Assembly: GCF_046054165.1 (NCBI RefSeq)
Contig: NZ_JBFNXK010000012.1
Location: forward strand, 1 to 64,000
From: Celerinatantimonas sp046054165
GTDB lineage: Bacteria; Pseudomonadota; Gammaproteobacteria; Enterobacterales; Celerinatantimonadaceae
Reading direction: 5' to 3'
DNA length: 64,000 nt
Numbering within the stretch: the stretch's first letter is position 1; every line of letters starts with the position of its first letter. Positions 19,301 to 28,244 of this stretch are shown here, in pieces. The translations under genes and the position numbers were made by a program. Under the pieces are notes generated by a model. The model saw only the letters and a program-made list of their open reading frames with translations, was not told where the DNA came from and did not search any database.

Positions 19301-19477
19301 ACTTTCAACAGTTTCAGCCGATGCTCCAGGATAAGTCGCCCGAATAGACACGGCTGGCGGTGCAATCTGCGGATACTGAGCAATTGGCAGGTTGATGATC
19401 GATAACAACCCCGCCAACATAATGATTAAAGCTATCACCCATGCAAAAATGGGCCTATCGATAAAAAATCTGGACAT
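16340..19477 (-). CDS. acrB: RND multidrug efflux pump, inner-membrane subunit (AcrB/MexB type)
   Basis: 1045 residues. Starts MSRFFIDRPIFAWVIALIIM, has two large periplasmic loops and twelve membrane helices. The proton-relay Asp pair lies in TM4 (LLVDDAIVVVENVERIM), and the Lys of TM10 in GLSAKNAILIVEFAKE. This is the hydrophobe/amphiphile efflux-1 family. It follows acrA by 17 bp and ends at a strong terminator. The outer-membrane partner (TolC) is not in the window. Confidence 0.96.
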   Translation of the reverse strand: MSRFFIDRPIFAWVIALIIMLAGLLSIINLPIAQYPQIAPPAVSIRATYPGASAETVESSVIQIIEQNMIGLDHFMYMSSQSDSSGTGTLTLTFAPGTDPDIAQVQVQNKLQQVTSQLPTVVQQQGIDVRKTTSSFLMVVGFISTDGSMNQYDLSDYIVSNVQDSISRVNGVGEIQVFGSQYSMRVWLDPNKLQQYSLTPGDVKSAITAQNAQVSLGSIGGTPAVDGQQFSVTINGRGRLNTAKQFENILLRVNQDSSKVYLKDVAKIEIGTQSYQYSSNYNNQPATGIAIRLATGANALDTADAIRARLDELSEFFPRGMKVVYPFDTTPFIKISIEEVVHTLIEAIVLVFFVMFLFLQNIRATLIPTIAVPVVLLGTFGVMAAAGFSINTLTMFGLVLAIGLLVDDAIVVVENVERIMGEEDLSPYEATKKSMGQITGALVGIAMVLSAVFIPMAFFGGSTGAIYRQFSITIVSAMVLSVLVALILTPALCATLLKKPKNHGEAKKGFFGWFNRFFDASADRYQSGVRRVIQQRFRYLALYVLIVAGLAFMFLRMPTSFLPEEDQGVLLAMVQLPPSSSKQRTDATLHDLTEYFMTKEKDTVQSLMTVSGFSFAGRGQNMGMAFIRLRDWSERETKRGEANSIIARAMGYAQTIKGAQIFVFNLPAIPALGTATGFDFYLQDRGGQGHEALMNARNQLLGMAAQSKNLVRVRPNGMSDTPEYNIHIDYAKAMAQGVSIASLNDMLSTAWGSTYTDDFIDRNRVKRVYVQGDKKYRMTPEDLDKWYVRNDQGQMVPFSTFATGEWGYGSPRLERYNGVPAVEIQGEPAPLYSSGQAMSDIEQMAKQLPHGFGISWTGLSFQERQSGSQAPALYAISLLVVFLCLAALYESWSIPFSVMLVVPLGVFGAIVAASLRGLYNDVYFQVGLLTTIGLSAKNAILIVEFAKELYDKGNPLVGSVLEACRMRLRPILMTSLAFILGVLPLAISTGAGAISRHDIGTGVIGGMISATVLAIFFVPLFFVLVIRYFTKHRSEEAESSDHIEE

Positions 19478-19494
19478 GAATCCATTGCTCCACT

Positions 19495-20691
19495 TTACTG
19501 ATTTTGCGCTTGTTCAGAGGGGGTATATCTGAAATTATCAGTGACATCATTTACCTGAACTTTACTTCCTGGTCGAACTTTCTGGAGCCCTGCGACAATC
19601 ACTTTATCACCCACTTTAAGACCCGATTCAACTAACCAGAACTGGCCAATGGTACGTCCGGTTTTAATGATCTGCACTTGAACCTGATTATCTGCATTGA
19701 TCACCATCACCGATGCTTCGCCACGTGGTGTATGAGACACAGCTTTCTGGGGAATTAATAACGCCTGCTGACGAGCTCCTTCATCGAGCTGAGCGCGAAT
19801 GAACATCCCGGGCAATAAAACTTTCTGTGGATTGCGAGCAATAATTCGCTGATCCACCATCCCGGTGGTCGGGTCAACCGTGACATCCGAAAACTGTAAG
19901 TGTCCAGGGAACTGATAAATAGACTCATCTTCAAGAATAAATTTCACAGAAGCTGAATTGTCCTGATTCACGGCCAGCGAACCATTTTCTATCTCGCGGC
20001 GCTGACGGAGCAAATCAGATGTACTTTGACGCACATCCACATACACCGGATCTAACTGCTGAATCGTTGACATAGCCGTCGCTTGGTTGGCTGTAACCAG
20101 CGCCCCTTCAGTAACGGCAGAAACACCGATTCTCCCAGAGATAGGAGCTTTTACATGCGTCCGATCAAGATCGATTTTAGCAGTTTTAAGCGTAGCTTCC
20201 GCCGCTTTAATTTCTGCTTCCTGCTGTTTCCAGGCAGCCATTGCATCATCATAATCCTGATGACTAATCGCTTTGGTTTTAACCAATTTCGAATAACGTT
20301 GTGCCTGTAGCCGAGCACTCATCTCATTAGCATGAGCTCGTGCCAAAGTGGCCTCCGCATTAGCGACATTCGCTTCATAGGTCGAAGGATCGATCTGATA
20401 CAGTAACTCACCCGCTTTGACATCACTCCCTTCTTTGAAGTAACGTTTCAAAATAATCCCACTCACCTGTGGACGGACTTCCGCCACGCGATACGCGTGA
20501 ACACGTCCAGATAGTTCCGTTGTCAATTTAACCGGTTGAGCATGAATAGTAACCGCATCGACCGGCACGGCTCTAGTGACCTGCTGAGCGGCTGCTTGCT
20601 GTTGTTGCTTACTATCATCACACCCTGTTAACACCAGACTTGCAACTAATACCAAGCCCAATGATTTAATCAGAATATATTTCTTTGCCAT
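19495..20691 (-). CDS. acrA: RND efflux periplasmic adaptor (AcrA/MexA type)
   Basis: 398 residues; lipoprotein signal with lipobox LTGC (about Cys24). Split lipoyl domain (RVAEVRPQVSGIILKRYFKE and the later APISGRIGVSAVTEGALV) around an alpha-hairpin, then beta-barrel and membrane-proximal domains (FPGHLQFSDVTVDPTTGMVD). It joins AcrB to an outer-membrane TolC-type channel. Divergent from acrR with an AcrR-type operator between them. Confidence 0.95.
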   Translation of the reverse strand: MAKKYILIKSLGLVLVASLVLTGCDDSKQQQQAAAQQVTRAVPVDAVTIHAQPVKLTTELSGRVHAYRVAEVRPQVSGIILKRYFKEGSDVKAGELLYQIDPSTYEANVANAEATLARAHANEMSARLQAQRYSKLVKTKAISHQDYDDAMAAWKQQEAEIKAAEATLKTAKIDLDRTHVKAPISGRIGVSAVTEGALVTANQATAMSTIQQLDPVYVDVRQSTSDLLRQRREIENGSLAVNQDNSASVKFILEDESIYQFPGHLQFSDVTVDPTTGMVDQRIIARNPQKVLLPGMFIRAQLDEGARQQALLIPQKAVSHTPRGEASVMVINADNQVQVQIIKTGRTIGQFWLVESGLKVGDKVIVAGLQKVRPGSKVQVNDVTDNFRYTPSEQAQNQ

Positions 20692-20773
20692 GAAAATCTG
20701 TGCCCCTGTAAATTACGCCGATCCCGCACATTTCAATAATTGTGTTGGCCTTAAAACTCGTCTTGTAGTAATT

Positions 20774-20797
20774 TACATACATTCATGCATGTATGTA
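20774..20797. promoter_or_regulatory. AcrR operator (24-bp palindrome)
   Basis: Half-site TACATACAT at 20774-20782 mirrors ATGTATGTA at 20789-20797. The 24-bp site differs from the E. coli AcrR operator, as I remember it, at only about three central positions. It lies between acrA and acrR, 40 bp before the acrR start and 82 bp from acrA. Confidence 0.88.
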
Positions 20798-20836
20798 AGC
20801 TTTTTTTTTAATTAAATTTTTAAGAGAACCTCCGCT

Positions 20837-21460
20837 ATGGCACGTAAGACCAAAGAAGAAGCGCAAAAAACCCGACAAGCAATCCTGAACTCTGCTTTGC
20901 AACTTTTTTGTGATAAAGGTCTTGCGGAAACGAGTTTGACCGATATAGCCAATGCCACCGGAGTCACTCGTGGTGCTATTTACTGGTACTTCAGAAATAA
21001 AAATGTATTGTTTGTCACTTTGTGGGATGAAATGTGTGAACCACTCACACACTTAATGCTAGCCAGTATTGATGATCATGAACCAGACCCAATGGGTAAG
21101 CTACGATCTTTTCTCATAAAATCTTTGCAAAGCTTATCTGTTAATGCCAGTCAACAGCAGATGTTTTCCATCTTATTTAATCTTGAGTCCCTTGATAATG
21201 AGTTGGCTGAGCTTCGGGAACACATCAAACAACAATACCAATGCTTTATTAAAAATTTAAGTCAAGCCTTAAACAATGCAAAAGTCAAGGGACAAATCCC
21301 TCCCCAAACCGATATGAAAATCTGTACAGATTTATTGGTTGCGATGGTTGACGGTATCATTTTACGCTTTGTGCAATTAGAACCTGAATACCCACTCTTC
21401 GAACAAGCCGAGTCTCTGGCCGATCTGATGCTAAAACTCATCTATACCCATACACCTTAA
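20837..21460 (+). CDS. acrR: TetR-family repressor AcrR
   Basis: 207 residues. N-terminal MARKTKEEAQKTRQAILNSA and the helix-turn-helix TSLTDIANATGVTRGAIYWY are AcrR/TtgR-like. The C-terminal domain is of the AcrR/TtgR type. GAGAACC lies ten bases before the ATG. It is divergent from acrAB with the operator between, so it should repress the pump and itself and be released by pump substrates. Confidence 0.93.
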   Translation: MARKTKEEAQKTRQAILNSALQLFCDKGLAETSLTDIANATGVTRGAIYWYFRNKNVLFVTLWDEMCEPLTHLMLASIDDHEPDPMGKLRSFLIKSLQSLSVNASQQQMFSILFNLESLDNELAELREHIKQQYQCFIKNLSQALNNAKVKGQIPPQTDMKICTDLLVAMVDGIILRFVQLEPEYPLFEQAESLADLMLKLIYTHTP

Positions 21461-21496
21461 GGCAAATCCTTGGTGATGATTTGGCAGCCATCGTTT

Positions 21497-21577
21497 TAAA
21501 CGCATTCTGAACGTATTGCACGCTGTTCGCTTAATTCATACCGCGACATAGGCCGAGCTTGGTTCAAAATGCGTTTA
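21497..21577. repeat. Long inverted repeat between acrR and aldo/keto reductase
   Basis: TAAACGCATTCTGAAC (21497-21512) pairs with GTTCAAAATGCGTTTA (21562-21577), 15 of 16 positions complementary, around a 49-nt loop. It has no U-tract. It lies between two convergent genes and may be a terminator-like structure or a small repeat element. Confidence 0.6.
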
Positions 21578-21623
21578 CACTATTTGACCACCGAGGATCA
21601 CCAGTGCCTCATATCAACTCCAG

Positions 21624-22511
21624 TTATGATTGACGGCTCTGCTGATAACTGGCTTTGCCTTCTTGATCCAATGCTGCAAAATCTTCATCACTCAACGTAA
21701 TGAGAGTCGCTGCAACATTTTGCTCCAGATGACTAATCTGAGAAGTCCCTGGGATCGGTAACATCACCGGACTACGTTTTAAGATCCAAGCCAAAGCCAA
21801 TTGACCAGGTGTCGCATTATACTGAGCCGTTAACTTAGCGAATAATGAACTATTTTGAGCCAGTTCTCCCCGAGCCAATGGATACCAAGGAATAAATCCA
21901 ATGTTATGCTCCGTACAGTAATCCATGACGCTTTCATGTTCTCGATCAACGAGGTTATAGCGATTTTGCACTGTAGCTACCGGGAAATATTTATTCGCGA
22001 GTTCAATATCATCAAGAGTCACTTCACTCAAACCCGCATAGCGGATCAGCCCTTGTTCCAGCATTGTTTTAATTGCATCAAACTGTTCATCCCGTGGAAC
22101 TTTAGGATCGATACGATGCAGCTGCCATAAATCAATGCACTCAACCCCTAAATTACGCAAGCTCTTATGTGCTTGTTGGATCAAATATTCCGGACGACCA
22201 ACCGGGATCCACTCTCCTGGACCCGGACGAGCATTCCCCCCTTTCGTTGCGATCACCAATCCAGAATACGGATGTAATGCCTGGCGGATCATTTGTTCAG
22301 AGGTATCAGGCCCATAAGCATCGGCGGTATCAATGAAATTGATCCCCAACTCCGGCACCCGTTGCAGAGTTCGGATCGCGCTGGCAGGATCTTCGGGTGC
22401 TCCCCAGACGCCTTTGCCAGTCAAACGCATCGCTCCGAAACCCAATCGATTCACAGTGAGATCTGGACCGATATCAAATGTACCGGCATTTTTAGCACTG
22501 AGTTCAGTCAT
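21624..22511 (-). CDS. Aldo/keto reductase
   Basis: 295 residues, NADPH-dependent TIM-barrel oxidoreductase. The catalytic Asp and Tyr are in INFIDTADAYGPDTSE (Asp55-Tyr60 equivalents), the Lys in VIATKGG, and the His in LWQLHRID. The NADPH site includes LPIPGTS near the C-terminus. Closest in feel to E. coli YdbC (pyridoxal reductase group). Single gene, convergent with acrR. Confidence 0.9.
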   Translation of the reverse strand: MTELSAKNAGTFDIGPDLTVNRLGFGAMRLTGKGVWGAPEDPASAIRTLQRVPELGINFIDTADAYGPDTSEQMIRQALHPYSGLVIATKGGNARPGPGEWIPVGRPEYLIQQAHKSLRNLGVECIDLWQLHRIDPKVPRDEQFDAIKTMLEQGLIRYAGLSEVTLDDIELANKYFPVATVQNRYNLVDREHESVMDYCTEHNIGFIPWYPLARGELAQNSSLFAKLTAQYNATPGQLALAWILKRSPVMLPIPGTSQISHLEQNVAATLITLSDEDFAALDQEGKASYQQSRQS

Positions 22512-22861
22512 TGCTGCTCCTTACTTAATAAATAAAATCGCTCCAAATCGATCTGACGATTTAGCTCATGTTATCCTGTTGTTTTATATCAGATATAAGG
22601 TTCTCTCAGGCGCTCTATCCCTGAGCATAACCGTTTTGTAAAAATTGCACTATACAATCTTAACAAATGAGTTGAATGCGTCCAGAGATCCATAAATATT
22701 CCGGGACGTCCCGATGCGACTGAACGCTAGTAGGTGAGTTGAAACGCATTGATATAGGTGAAGATCAAATTCAACGAGAGAGCGAGCCGGCAACAGAATG
22801 CATCAAATGACCCAATTCGAAGGATTAAAATGCAACAGCTCCGAAGGGCTCGCTAACACCG
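22512..22861. other. Intergenic region between aldo/keto reductase and cyoE
   Basis: 350 bases with no supported gene. It holds a 12-bp palindrome CGGGACGTCCCG near 22702 and a loose inverted repeat AGCGAGCC (22791-22798)/GGCTCGCT (22847-22854) just beyond the end of cyoE. The latter could serve as a weak terminator, although it lacks a U-tract. Confidence 0.5.
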
Positions 22862-23758
22862 CTAAATCGACGAAGTCATGGCGGGTGAAATCACTCCAAT
22901 GTGAGAATCAACCGCCATTGCAACGCTCAGAGACGTAATAATCAGAATGGATGCAAAAAAGACCCGCCGCGCCCAAGCAACATCATCATTATCTTTACGA
23001 TAACCTTTTAGCGCCATATGCAACCACCATAGACTGGTTGCAATCGCTACAGCGAGATAGCCAAACCCCACATATCCGGAAACCGTCAACATGCCTGCCG
23101 CAAAACCAAAAGCCACGATATAAGAGACGATATGCCCCTTAGCATGCTGCACACCTTTCACGACAGGTAATACCGGAATATTAGCCGCTTTATAATCGTT
23201 ATAGCGGAAGATAGCGATGGCATAGGAGTGAGGCATCTGCCAAAGACAAAACATCAACAGTAAAATGGCAGCGCCACTGTCAAACTGACCAGCCACAGCA
23301 CAATACCCCACCACCGGCGGAACAGCACCCGACAGACTCCCTACCAAAGTGCCATACACCGAATGCCGCTTCATATACAGACTGTAAACGCCCACATAGA
23401 TGATAAAACCAAAAGCAGCAAAAGCGACCGCGACCCAATTGGTCCAAATTGCTAAAACGGCAAAACCAACCACGCCCAGCAAGCAACCATGTGAAATGGT
23501 TTGAGCCACCGAAATCACCCCCGTGACGGTGACCCGGTTTTTAGTCCGTTCCATCCTCGAGTCAATGTCGCGATCGATATAGTTATTGAGGGCACACCCT
23601 GAAGCCACCACCAACGATAACCCCACCATGGCCGCAACGAACAACGACAGATCGAAATGACCATTGGCCGCTAAAAAATAGCCGCCGATGGTTGCAATCA
23701 AGTTCCCGAAAATAATGCCGGGTTTGACCACCAGGAAATAGCGTTTAAGTTTAATCAC
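22862..23758 (-). CDS. cyoE: Protohaem IX farnesyltransferase (haem O synthase)
   Basis: 298 residues, UbiA-type prenyltransferase with about nine membrane helices. The Asp-rich motif NNYIDRDIDSRMERTKNR binds farnesyl diphosphate; YMKRHSVYGTLVGSLSGAVP is a family hallmark. It converts haem B to the haem O of the bo3 oxidase. Last gene of cyoABCDE. Confidence 0.97.
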   Translation of the reverse strand: MIKLKRYFLVVKPGIIFGNLIATIGGYFLAANGHFDLSLFVAAMVGLSLVVASGCALNNYIDRDIDSRMERTKNRVTVTGVISVAQTISHGCLLGVVGFAVLAIWTNWVAVAFAAFGFIIYVGVYSLYMKRHSVYGTLVGSLSGAVPPVVGYCAVAGQFDSGAAILLLMFCLWQMPHSYAIAIFRYNDYKAANIPVLPVVKGVQHAKGHIVSYIVAFGFAAGMLTVSGYVGFGYLAVAIATSLWWLHMALKGYRKDNDDVAWARRVFFASILIITSLSVAMAVDSHIGVISPAMTSSI

Positions 23759-23772
23759 GGCAACCTACTGTT

Positions 23773-24099
23773 TTAAAACATCATTAAATTGTTGGCACTG
23801 TAGATAATCCACAATGACAGACCCACAACTAAACCAATGACGATGGCACTAAACAGAAATGAAAAAGTATTCAAACGTCCGGTTTCCGTTGCAAAATTAA
23901 GATGCAGGAAGTACTTCAAATGCACCACAATTTGCACCACAGCAAACGCAAAAATGGTATACAGCGTCGCTACTTTTGACATGCTCAGATTCATCACCAG
24001 ATAAAACGGGATCACCGTTAAAATCACCGCGAGCACAAAACCGGTTAAATACGACTTAACGCTACCATGATCGGCAGACTGATCTTGTGGATGACTCAT
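23773..24099 (-). CDS. cyoD: Cytochrome bo3 oxidase subunit IV
   Basis: 108 residues from the ATG at 24099 (MSHPQDQSADHGSVKSYLTG), three membrane helices, matching E. coli CyoD (109). A longer open frame upstream runs through cyoC and is not used: the ATG overlaps the cyoC stop by one base (TAATG), showing translational coupling. Confidence 0.95.
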   Translation of the reverse strand: MSHPQDQSADHGSVKSYLTGFVLAVILTVIPFYLVMNLSMSKVATLYTIFAFAVVQIVVHLKYFLHLNFATETGRLNTFSFLFSAIVIGLVVGLSLWIIYSANNLMMF

Positions 24100-24716
24100 T
24101 ACAAGGCCCCCATCAGATAAACAACAGTAAAGACACAAATCCAAACGATATCGAGGAAATGCCAGAACAAACTTAAGCAACTTAAACGCGTCAGGCTACG
24201 CCCATTTAACCCGCAACGAGCCACTTCAATCATGGTGGCAATCATCCACAGCAGACCGACGGTGACATGCAAACCATGCATCCCCACCAGCGCAAAGAAG
24301 GATGATAAAAAGGCACTGCGCGAAGGACCATGTCCTTCCACGATCAAATGATGAAATTCATACAGTTCCATCCCGATAAACACAGCCCCAAGAGCAAAGG
24401 TGACTAATAACCAGAACTGGACGGCACCGCGTTTATTTTGATGGCCACTGACCATCGCAAAACCATAAGTAATACTACTGATCAACAGCGCAAAGGTTTC
24501 AACAAGTACAAATTTCAGATCAAAAATATCTTTACCTGATGGGCCACCATCAGTATTTGGGTACAAAACTGCATACGTCGCAAACACAGTTGCAAACAAC
24601 AAGCAGTCGGTCATCAGATAGAGCCAGAATCCAAAAACGGCTGTCTGTCCGCTATCATGATGCTCTTCATGGGCAGCATCCTGCCCATGAGTATTTGTTA
24701 TTGAATGTGATGTCAT
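24099..24716 (-). CDS. cyoC: Cytochrome bo3 oxidase subunit III
   Basis: 205 residues (E. coli 204), five membrane helices, haem-copper oxidase subunit III family (FGFWLYLMTDCLLFATVFAT, then GMHGLHVTVGLLWM). It follows cyoB by 26 bp. Confidence 0.97.
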   Translation of the reverse strand: MTSHSITNTHGQDAAHEEHHDSGQTAVFGFWLYLMTDCLLFATVFATYAVLYPNTDGGPSGKDIFDLKFVLVETFALLISSITYGFAMVSGHQNKRGAVQFWLLVTFALGAVFIGMELYEFHHLIVEGHGPSRSAFLSSFFALVGMHGLHVTVGLLWMIATMIEVARCGLNGRSLTRLSCLSLFWHFLDIVWICVFTVVYLMGAL

Positions 24717-24742
24717 TGTCTTATCACTACCTCATCATGGTC

Positions 24743-26737
24743 TTAAACATTGCTCTTCATCAGGCCTGCCTGATGTACTTTTTCAAGATGAGCAGACTCA
24801 CAGATATCAACCTCTTCCGGCTGGACGTAATAATCTTTATCGTTGTCATAAGCACGTATCAAGAACGCACCGACGATCCCTAACAACCCAACGATAGCTA
24901 ACCACCAGATATGCCAGATCATCGCAAACCCAAGCACGGTTGAACCGATACCGATATAAACCCCTGCGGTGGTATTTTTCGGCATATGGATCGGCTGATA
25001 GTGTTTCAGTTTCTGATACGCCTCTCCCCGTTCTTTCATCCCATCGAATTCATCTAAATCGTGAATAACTGGGGTTTGCGCAAAGTTATAATGTGGTGGT
25101 GGTGATGACAAAGACCATTCCAATGTCCGACCATCCCAAGGGTCACCGGTTTCATCCCGATTTTCATGGCGCTGTTTATAACTGACATAGAACATCAGCA
25201 ACTGATGCACAATTCCAATTAAGATCAAGAACGCCCCAAAACCAGCCACCATCAGCCACGGGGTCCATTCTGGGTTATTGGTATGATTCAAACGTCGAGT
25301 CATGCCTAAGAAGCCCAGTACATACAGCGGCATAAATGAGAAATAGAAACCAATTAGCCAGAACCAGAACGCACGACGTCCCAGTTTTTCATTCAATTTG
25401 TAACCAAATACTTTCGGGAACCAGTAAGAAACACCCGCCAGATAACCGAATACCGCCCCACCGATAATGGTGTTATGGAAATGCGCAATCAGGAACAAAC
25501 TGTTATGCAATAAGAAATCGGCTCCGGGCACCGCTAACAAGACCCCGGTCATCCCACCGATAGAAAACGTCACCATAAAGCCAATGGTCCAATACATCGG
25601 TGTTGCAAAGCGGATCCGCCCCCTAAACATGGTAAATAACCAGTTAAAGAGCTTAACCCCGGTTGGCACCGCAATAATCATCGTCATCACCCCAAAGAAA
25701 GCGTTGACGTTGGCACCGGAGCCCATGGTGAAGAAATGGTGCAGCCACACAATAAAACCGAGAAACGCAATGGAACCAGTCGCCCAGACCATCGATGTAT
25801 AACCAAACAACCGCTTACTGCTGAAGGTTGGTACAATCTCCGAAAAAATCCCGAAGGCCGGCAAGACCAGAATGTAAACTTCCGGATGTCCCCAAGCCCA
25901 GAACAGGTTGATATACATCATCGAGTTCCCACCCCCGGTATTGGTAAAGAAGTGGAAATCAAGATAACGATCCAGAGTGAGTAGCCCTAAAGCTCCGGTC
26001 AAAATAGGGAATGAAGCAACAATCAGCACGTTCGCCCAAGTACAAGCCCAAGTGAACACAGGCATCTGCATCAGCTTCATGGTTGGAGCTCGCATCTTCA
26101 ACACGGTGACCAGGAAGTTAATCCCGGTCAGGGTCGTTCCAATCCCGGATATCTGTAAGGCCCAAATATAGTAATCGACCCCCACCCCGGGACTGTACGT
26201 CAACTCCGACAACGGTGGATACGCCGTCCAGCCAGTACGAGCAAACTCGCCGACGCCCAATGAAATATTCACCAGGAGCGCTCCCGCGACAAACAGGTAA
26301 AAACTCAGCGAGTTCAAGAATGGGAATGCCACATCCCGCGCCCCAATCTGCAGAGGTAACACGATGTTCATCAATCCAATCATCATCGGCATTGCCATGA
26401 AGATAATCATGATCACACCATGCGCCGAGAAAATCTGGTCATAATGTTCAGGAGGCAAATATCCGGCCCCGCCATCGGTTGCCATAGCCAACTGAGTTCG
26501 CATCATGATGGCATCGGCAAAGCCACGGATCAGCATCACTAAGGCAACCGCAATGTACATGACACCAATTCGTTTATGATCCACACTGGTGAGCCAGTTA
26601 TGCCACAAGATCCCCCATTTTTTGTAATAGGTGATGGCAGCGACCAGAGCGATCCCTAAAATGACAACGACACTAAGCGTTCCCATGACAATCGGCACAT
26701 GCCAGGGAACTGCATCGAGCGTTAATTTTCCAAACAT
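24743..26737 (-). CDS. cyoB: Cytochrome bo3 ubiquinol oxidase subunit I
   Basis: 664 residues (E. coli 663). It carries haem b, haem o3 and CuB. Visible motifs: WLTSVDHKRIGVMYI, the haem b His (IFSAHGVIMIIF), the CuB-binding WAWGHPEVYILVLPAFGIFS with the His-Tyr cross-link, the HHFFTMG pair, and HFHNTIIGG. It pumps protons while reducing oxygen. Follows cyoA by 6 bp. Confidence 0.98.
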   Translation of the reverse strand: MFGKLTLDAVPWHVPIVMGTLSVVVILGIALVAAITYYKKWGILWHNWLTSVDHKRIGVMYIAVALVMLIRGFADAIMMRTQLAMATDGGAGYLPPEHYDQIFSAHGVIMIIFMAMPMMIGLMNIVLPLQIGARDVAFPFLNSLSFYLFVAGALLVNISLGVGEFARTGWTAYPPLSELTYSPGVGVDYYIWALQISGIGTTLTGINFLVTVLKMRAPTMKLMQMPVFTWACTWANVLIVASFPILTGALGLLTLDRYLDFHFFTNTGGGNSMMYINLFWAWGHPEVYILVLPAFGIFSEIVPTFSSKRLFGYTSMVWATGSIAFLGFIVWLHHFFTMGSGANVNAFFGVMTMIIAVPTGVKLFNWLFTMFRGRIRFATPMYWTIGFMVTFSIGGMTGVLLAVPGADFLLHNSLFLIAHFHNTIIGGAVFGYLAGVSYWFPKVFGYKLNEKLGRRAFWFWLIGFYFSFMPLYVLGFLGMTRRLNHTNNPEWTPWLMVAGFGAFLILIGIVHQLLMFYVSYKQRHENRDETGDPWDGRTLEWSLSSPPPHYNFAQTPVIHDLDEFDGMKERGEAYQKLKHYQPIHMPKNTTAGVYIGIGSTVLGFAMIWHIWWLAIVGLLGIVGAFLIRAYDNDKDYYVQPEEVDICESAHLEKVHQAGLMKSNV

Positions 26738-26743
26738 TATGAT

Positions 26744-27679
26744 TTACTCCTTACCTGCTGATTCTTCTGCCAATGGCGATGCCTGATGCATCTCCATGGA
26801 AGCCTGAGGCATTTTCTTCATGGCAGGCATATTCATATATTGGTGAACGATCTGAGAGAACAGATTCGGTTTCACGGCAGAGAAATATTCCACTAAATGG
26901 TTTTCTGACGGCTTCGCCAACGCCTGATAGGTTGCATCATTCAGCACATGATTAGACTGACGAACTTGATTAACCCATTTTTCAAAATCGGCTTCGCTCG
27001 GGGTCGCAATGGCTTTGAATTTCATTCCGGAGAAACCTTCACCACTGTAATTAGACGACATACCATCAAAGGTGCCGGCTTCATTAGCAATCAGATGTAA
27101 TTTGGTTTCCATCATGGCCATCGAATAGATCTGGCTTCCTAACTGTGGGATAAAGAATGAGTTCATCACCGATTGTGAAGTGACTCGGAAACGGATCTGT
27201 GTATCTTTAGGGAAGACCACCTGATTGACCGTCGCTATCCCTTGCTCGGGATAAATGAACAACCATTTCCAATCCAGAGAGACCGCTTGAATTTCAAGGG
27301 TCGGTGTCCCTTCTTTAACATCCAACGGCCGGTAAGGATCTAACTTATGTGTTGAAATCCAGGTAATCGATCCCAGCACGATAATAATGACGATCGGAAT
27401 ACCCCAGCAAAACAATTCAATTTTGCTGGAATGAGACCATTTCGGTTCATAGCGAGCATTGGTATTGGAGGCCCGATACTTCCAGGCAAAAACGAGTGTT
27501 AAGATGATGACGGGGATCACCACCAGTAACATCAGAATAGTTGCTGTAATAATTAGATTTTTTTCCTCAACCCCCACCTGGCCTTTTGGATCGAAAATGC
27601 CTCCCTGACACCCGGTCAAAAAGAGGGCAAGTCCGACAAACAGCATCCGATAGAGTTTCAGAAAGATTCCTTGTCTCAT
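26744..27679 (-). CDS. cyoA: Cytochrome bo3 ubiquinol oxidase subunit II
   Basis: 311 residues (E. coli 315). Lipoprotein signal with LFLTGC (Cys24), two membrane helices, then a cupredoxin domain without CuA ligands, as expected for a quinol oxidase (VTSQSVMNSFFIPQLGSQIY). First gene of the cyo operon, so the operon promoter lies in the 565-base region upstream. Confidence 0.97.
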   Translation of the reverse strand: MRQGIFLKLYRMLFVGLALFLTGCQGGIFDPKGQVGVEEKNLIITATILMLLVVIPVIILTLVFAWKYRASNTNARYEPKWSHSSKIELFCWGIPIVIIIVLGSITWISTHKLDPYRPLDVKEGTPTLEIQAVSLDWKWLFIYPEQGIATVNQVVFPKDTQIRFRVTSQSVMNSFFIPQLGSQIYSMAMMETKLHLIANEAGTFDGMSSNYSGEGFSGMKFKAIATPSEADFEKWVNQVRQSNHVLNDATYQALAKPSENHLVEYFSAVKPNLFSQIVHQYMNMPAMKKMPQASMEMHQASPLAEESAGKE

Positions 27680-28244
27680 GTTACAACCCTTGCTAGATAG
27701 ATAAGCAGCGCATTTATTATGGAATTCTCAGAGTCTTAGCCCTAAGCCCACTAAACCCGCATTACAGACACGTCTGTAGCTAAGTATTGTCAATGAACGC
27801 AAAATAGCAAAACTACCTAACACTTAAAGCGGTACTAATCGGAGCAGTGCATTCACAATACTTAAAAAGACATCAAAATATTTAACTTAAAGATAAATAA
27901 AGACACACAATTATAACATCTTTAAGGGGTTGATCTATTCTTCTTTCACGGATGCCATCAAAATTCTGTGAGATAGTAACTAGCTTGTTTAATTTTTAAA
28001 CACATGTCACCCATCGGTAAAAATAATCAATTTCGAAAAAAGATAAAAACCAAGCGAAAGGGGGAAATTAAATCGAACAGAAGCAACCAAGAACAATTAT
28101 TTTCTGTGGTTACCTGTTGTAAGCTATTGGTAAAATGAACAAAACCTGCTTTAAACTGTTGCAATACATTGAATTTAGCCCCATCAAAGCAGGTTATATA
28201 AATTGAGCGACCCAATCAATATTAGACCGCATCTTTAAAAGCAC
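27680..28244. other. Long intergenic region between nfsB and cyoA
   Basis: 565 AT-rich bases. No reading frame looks coding. It must hold the cyo promoter. I cannot identify a convincing -35/-10 pair or a regulator site by eye. Confidence 0.5.

Noticed and set aside
28027..28215. 62-residue reverse frame upstream of cyoA
   Set aside because: AT-rich intergenic DNA, no ribosome site, no recognisable domain.
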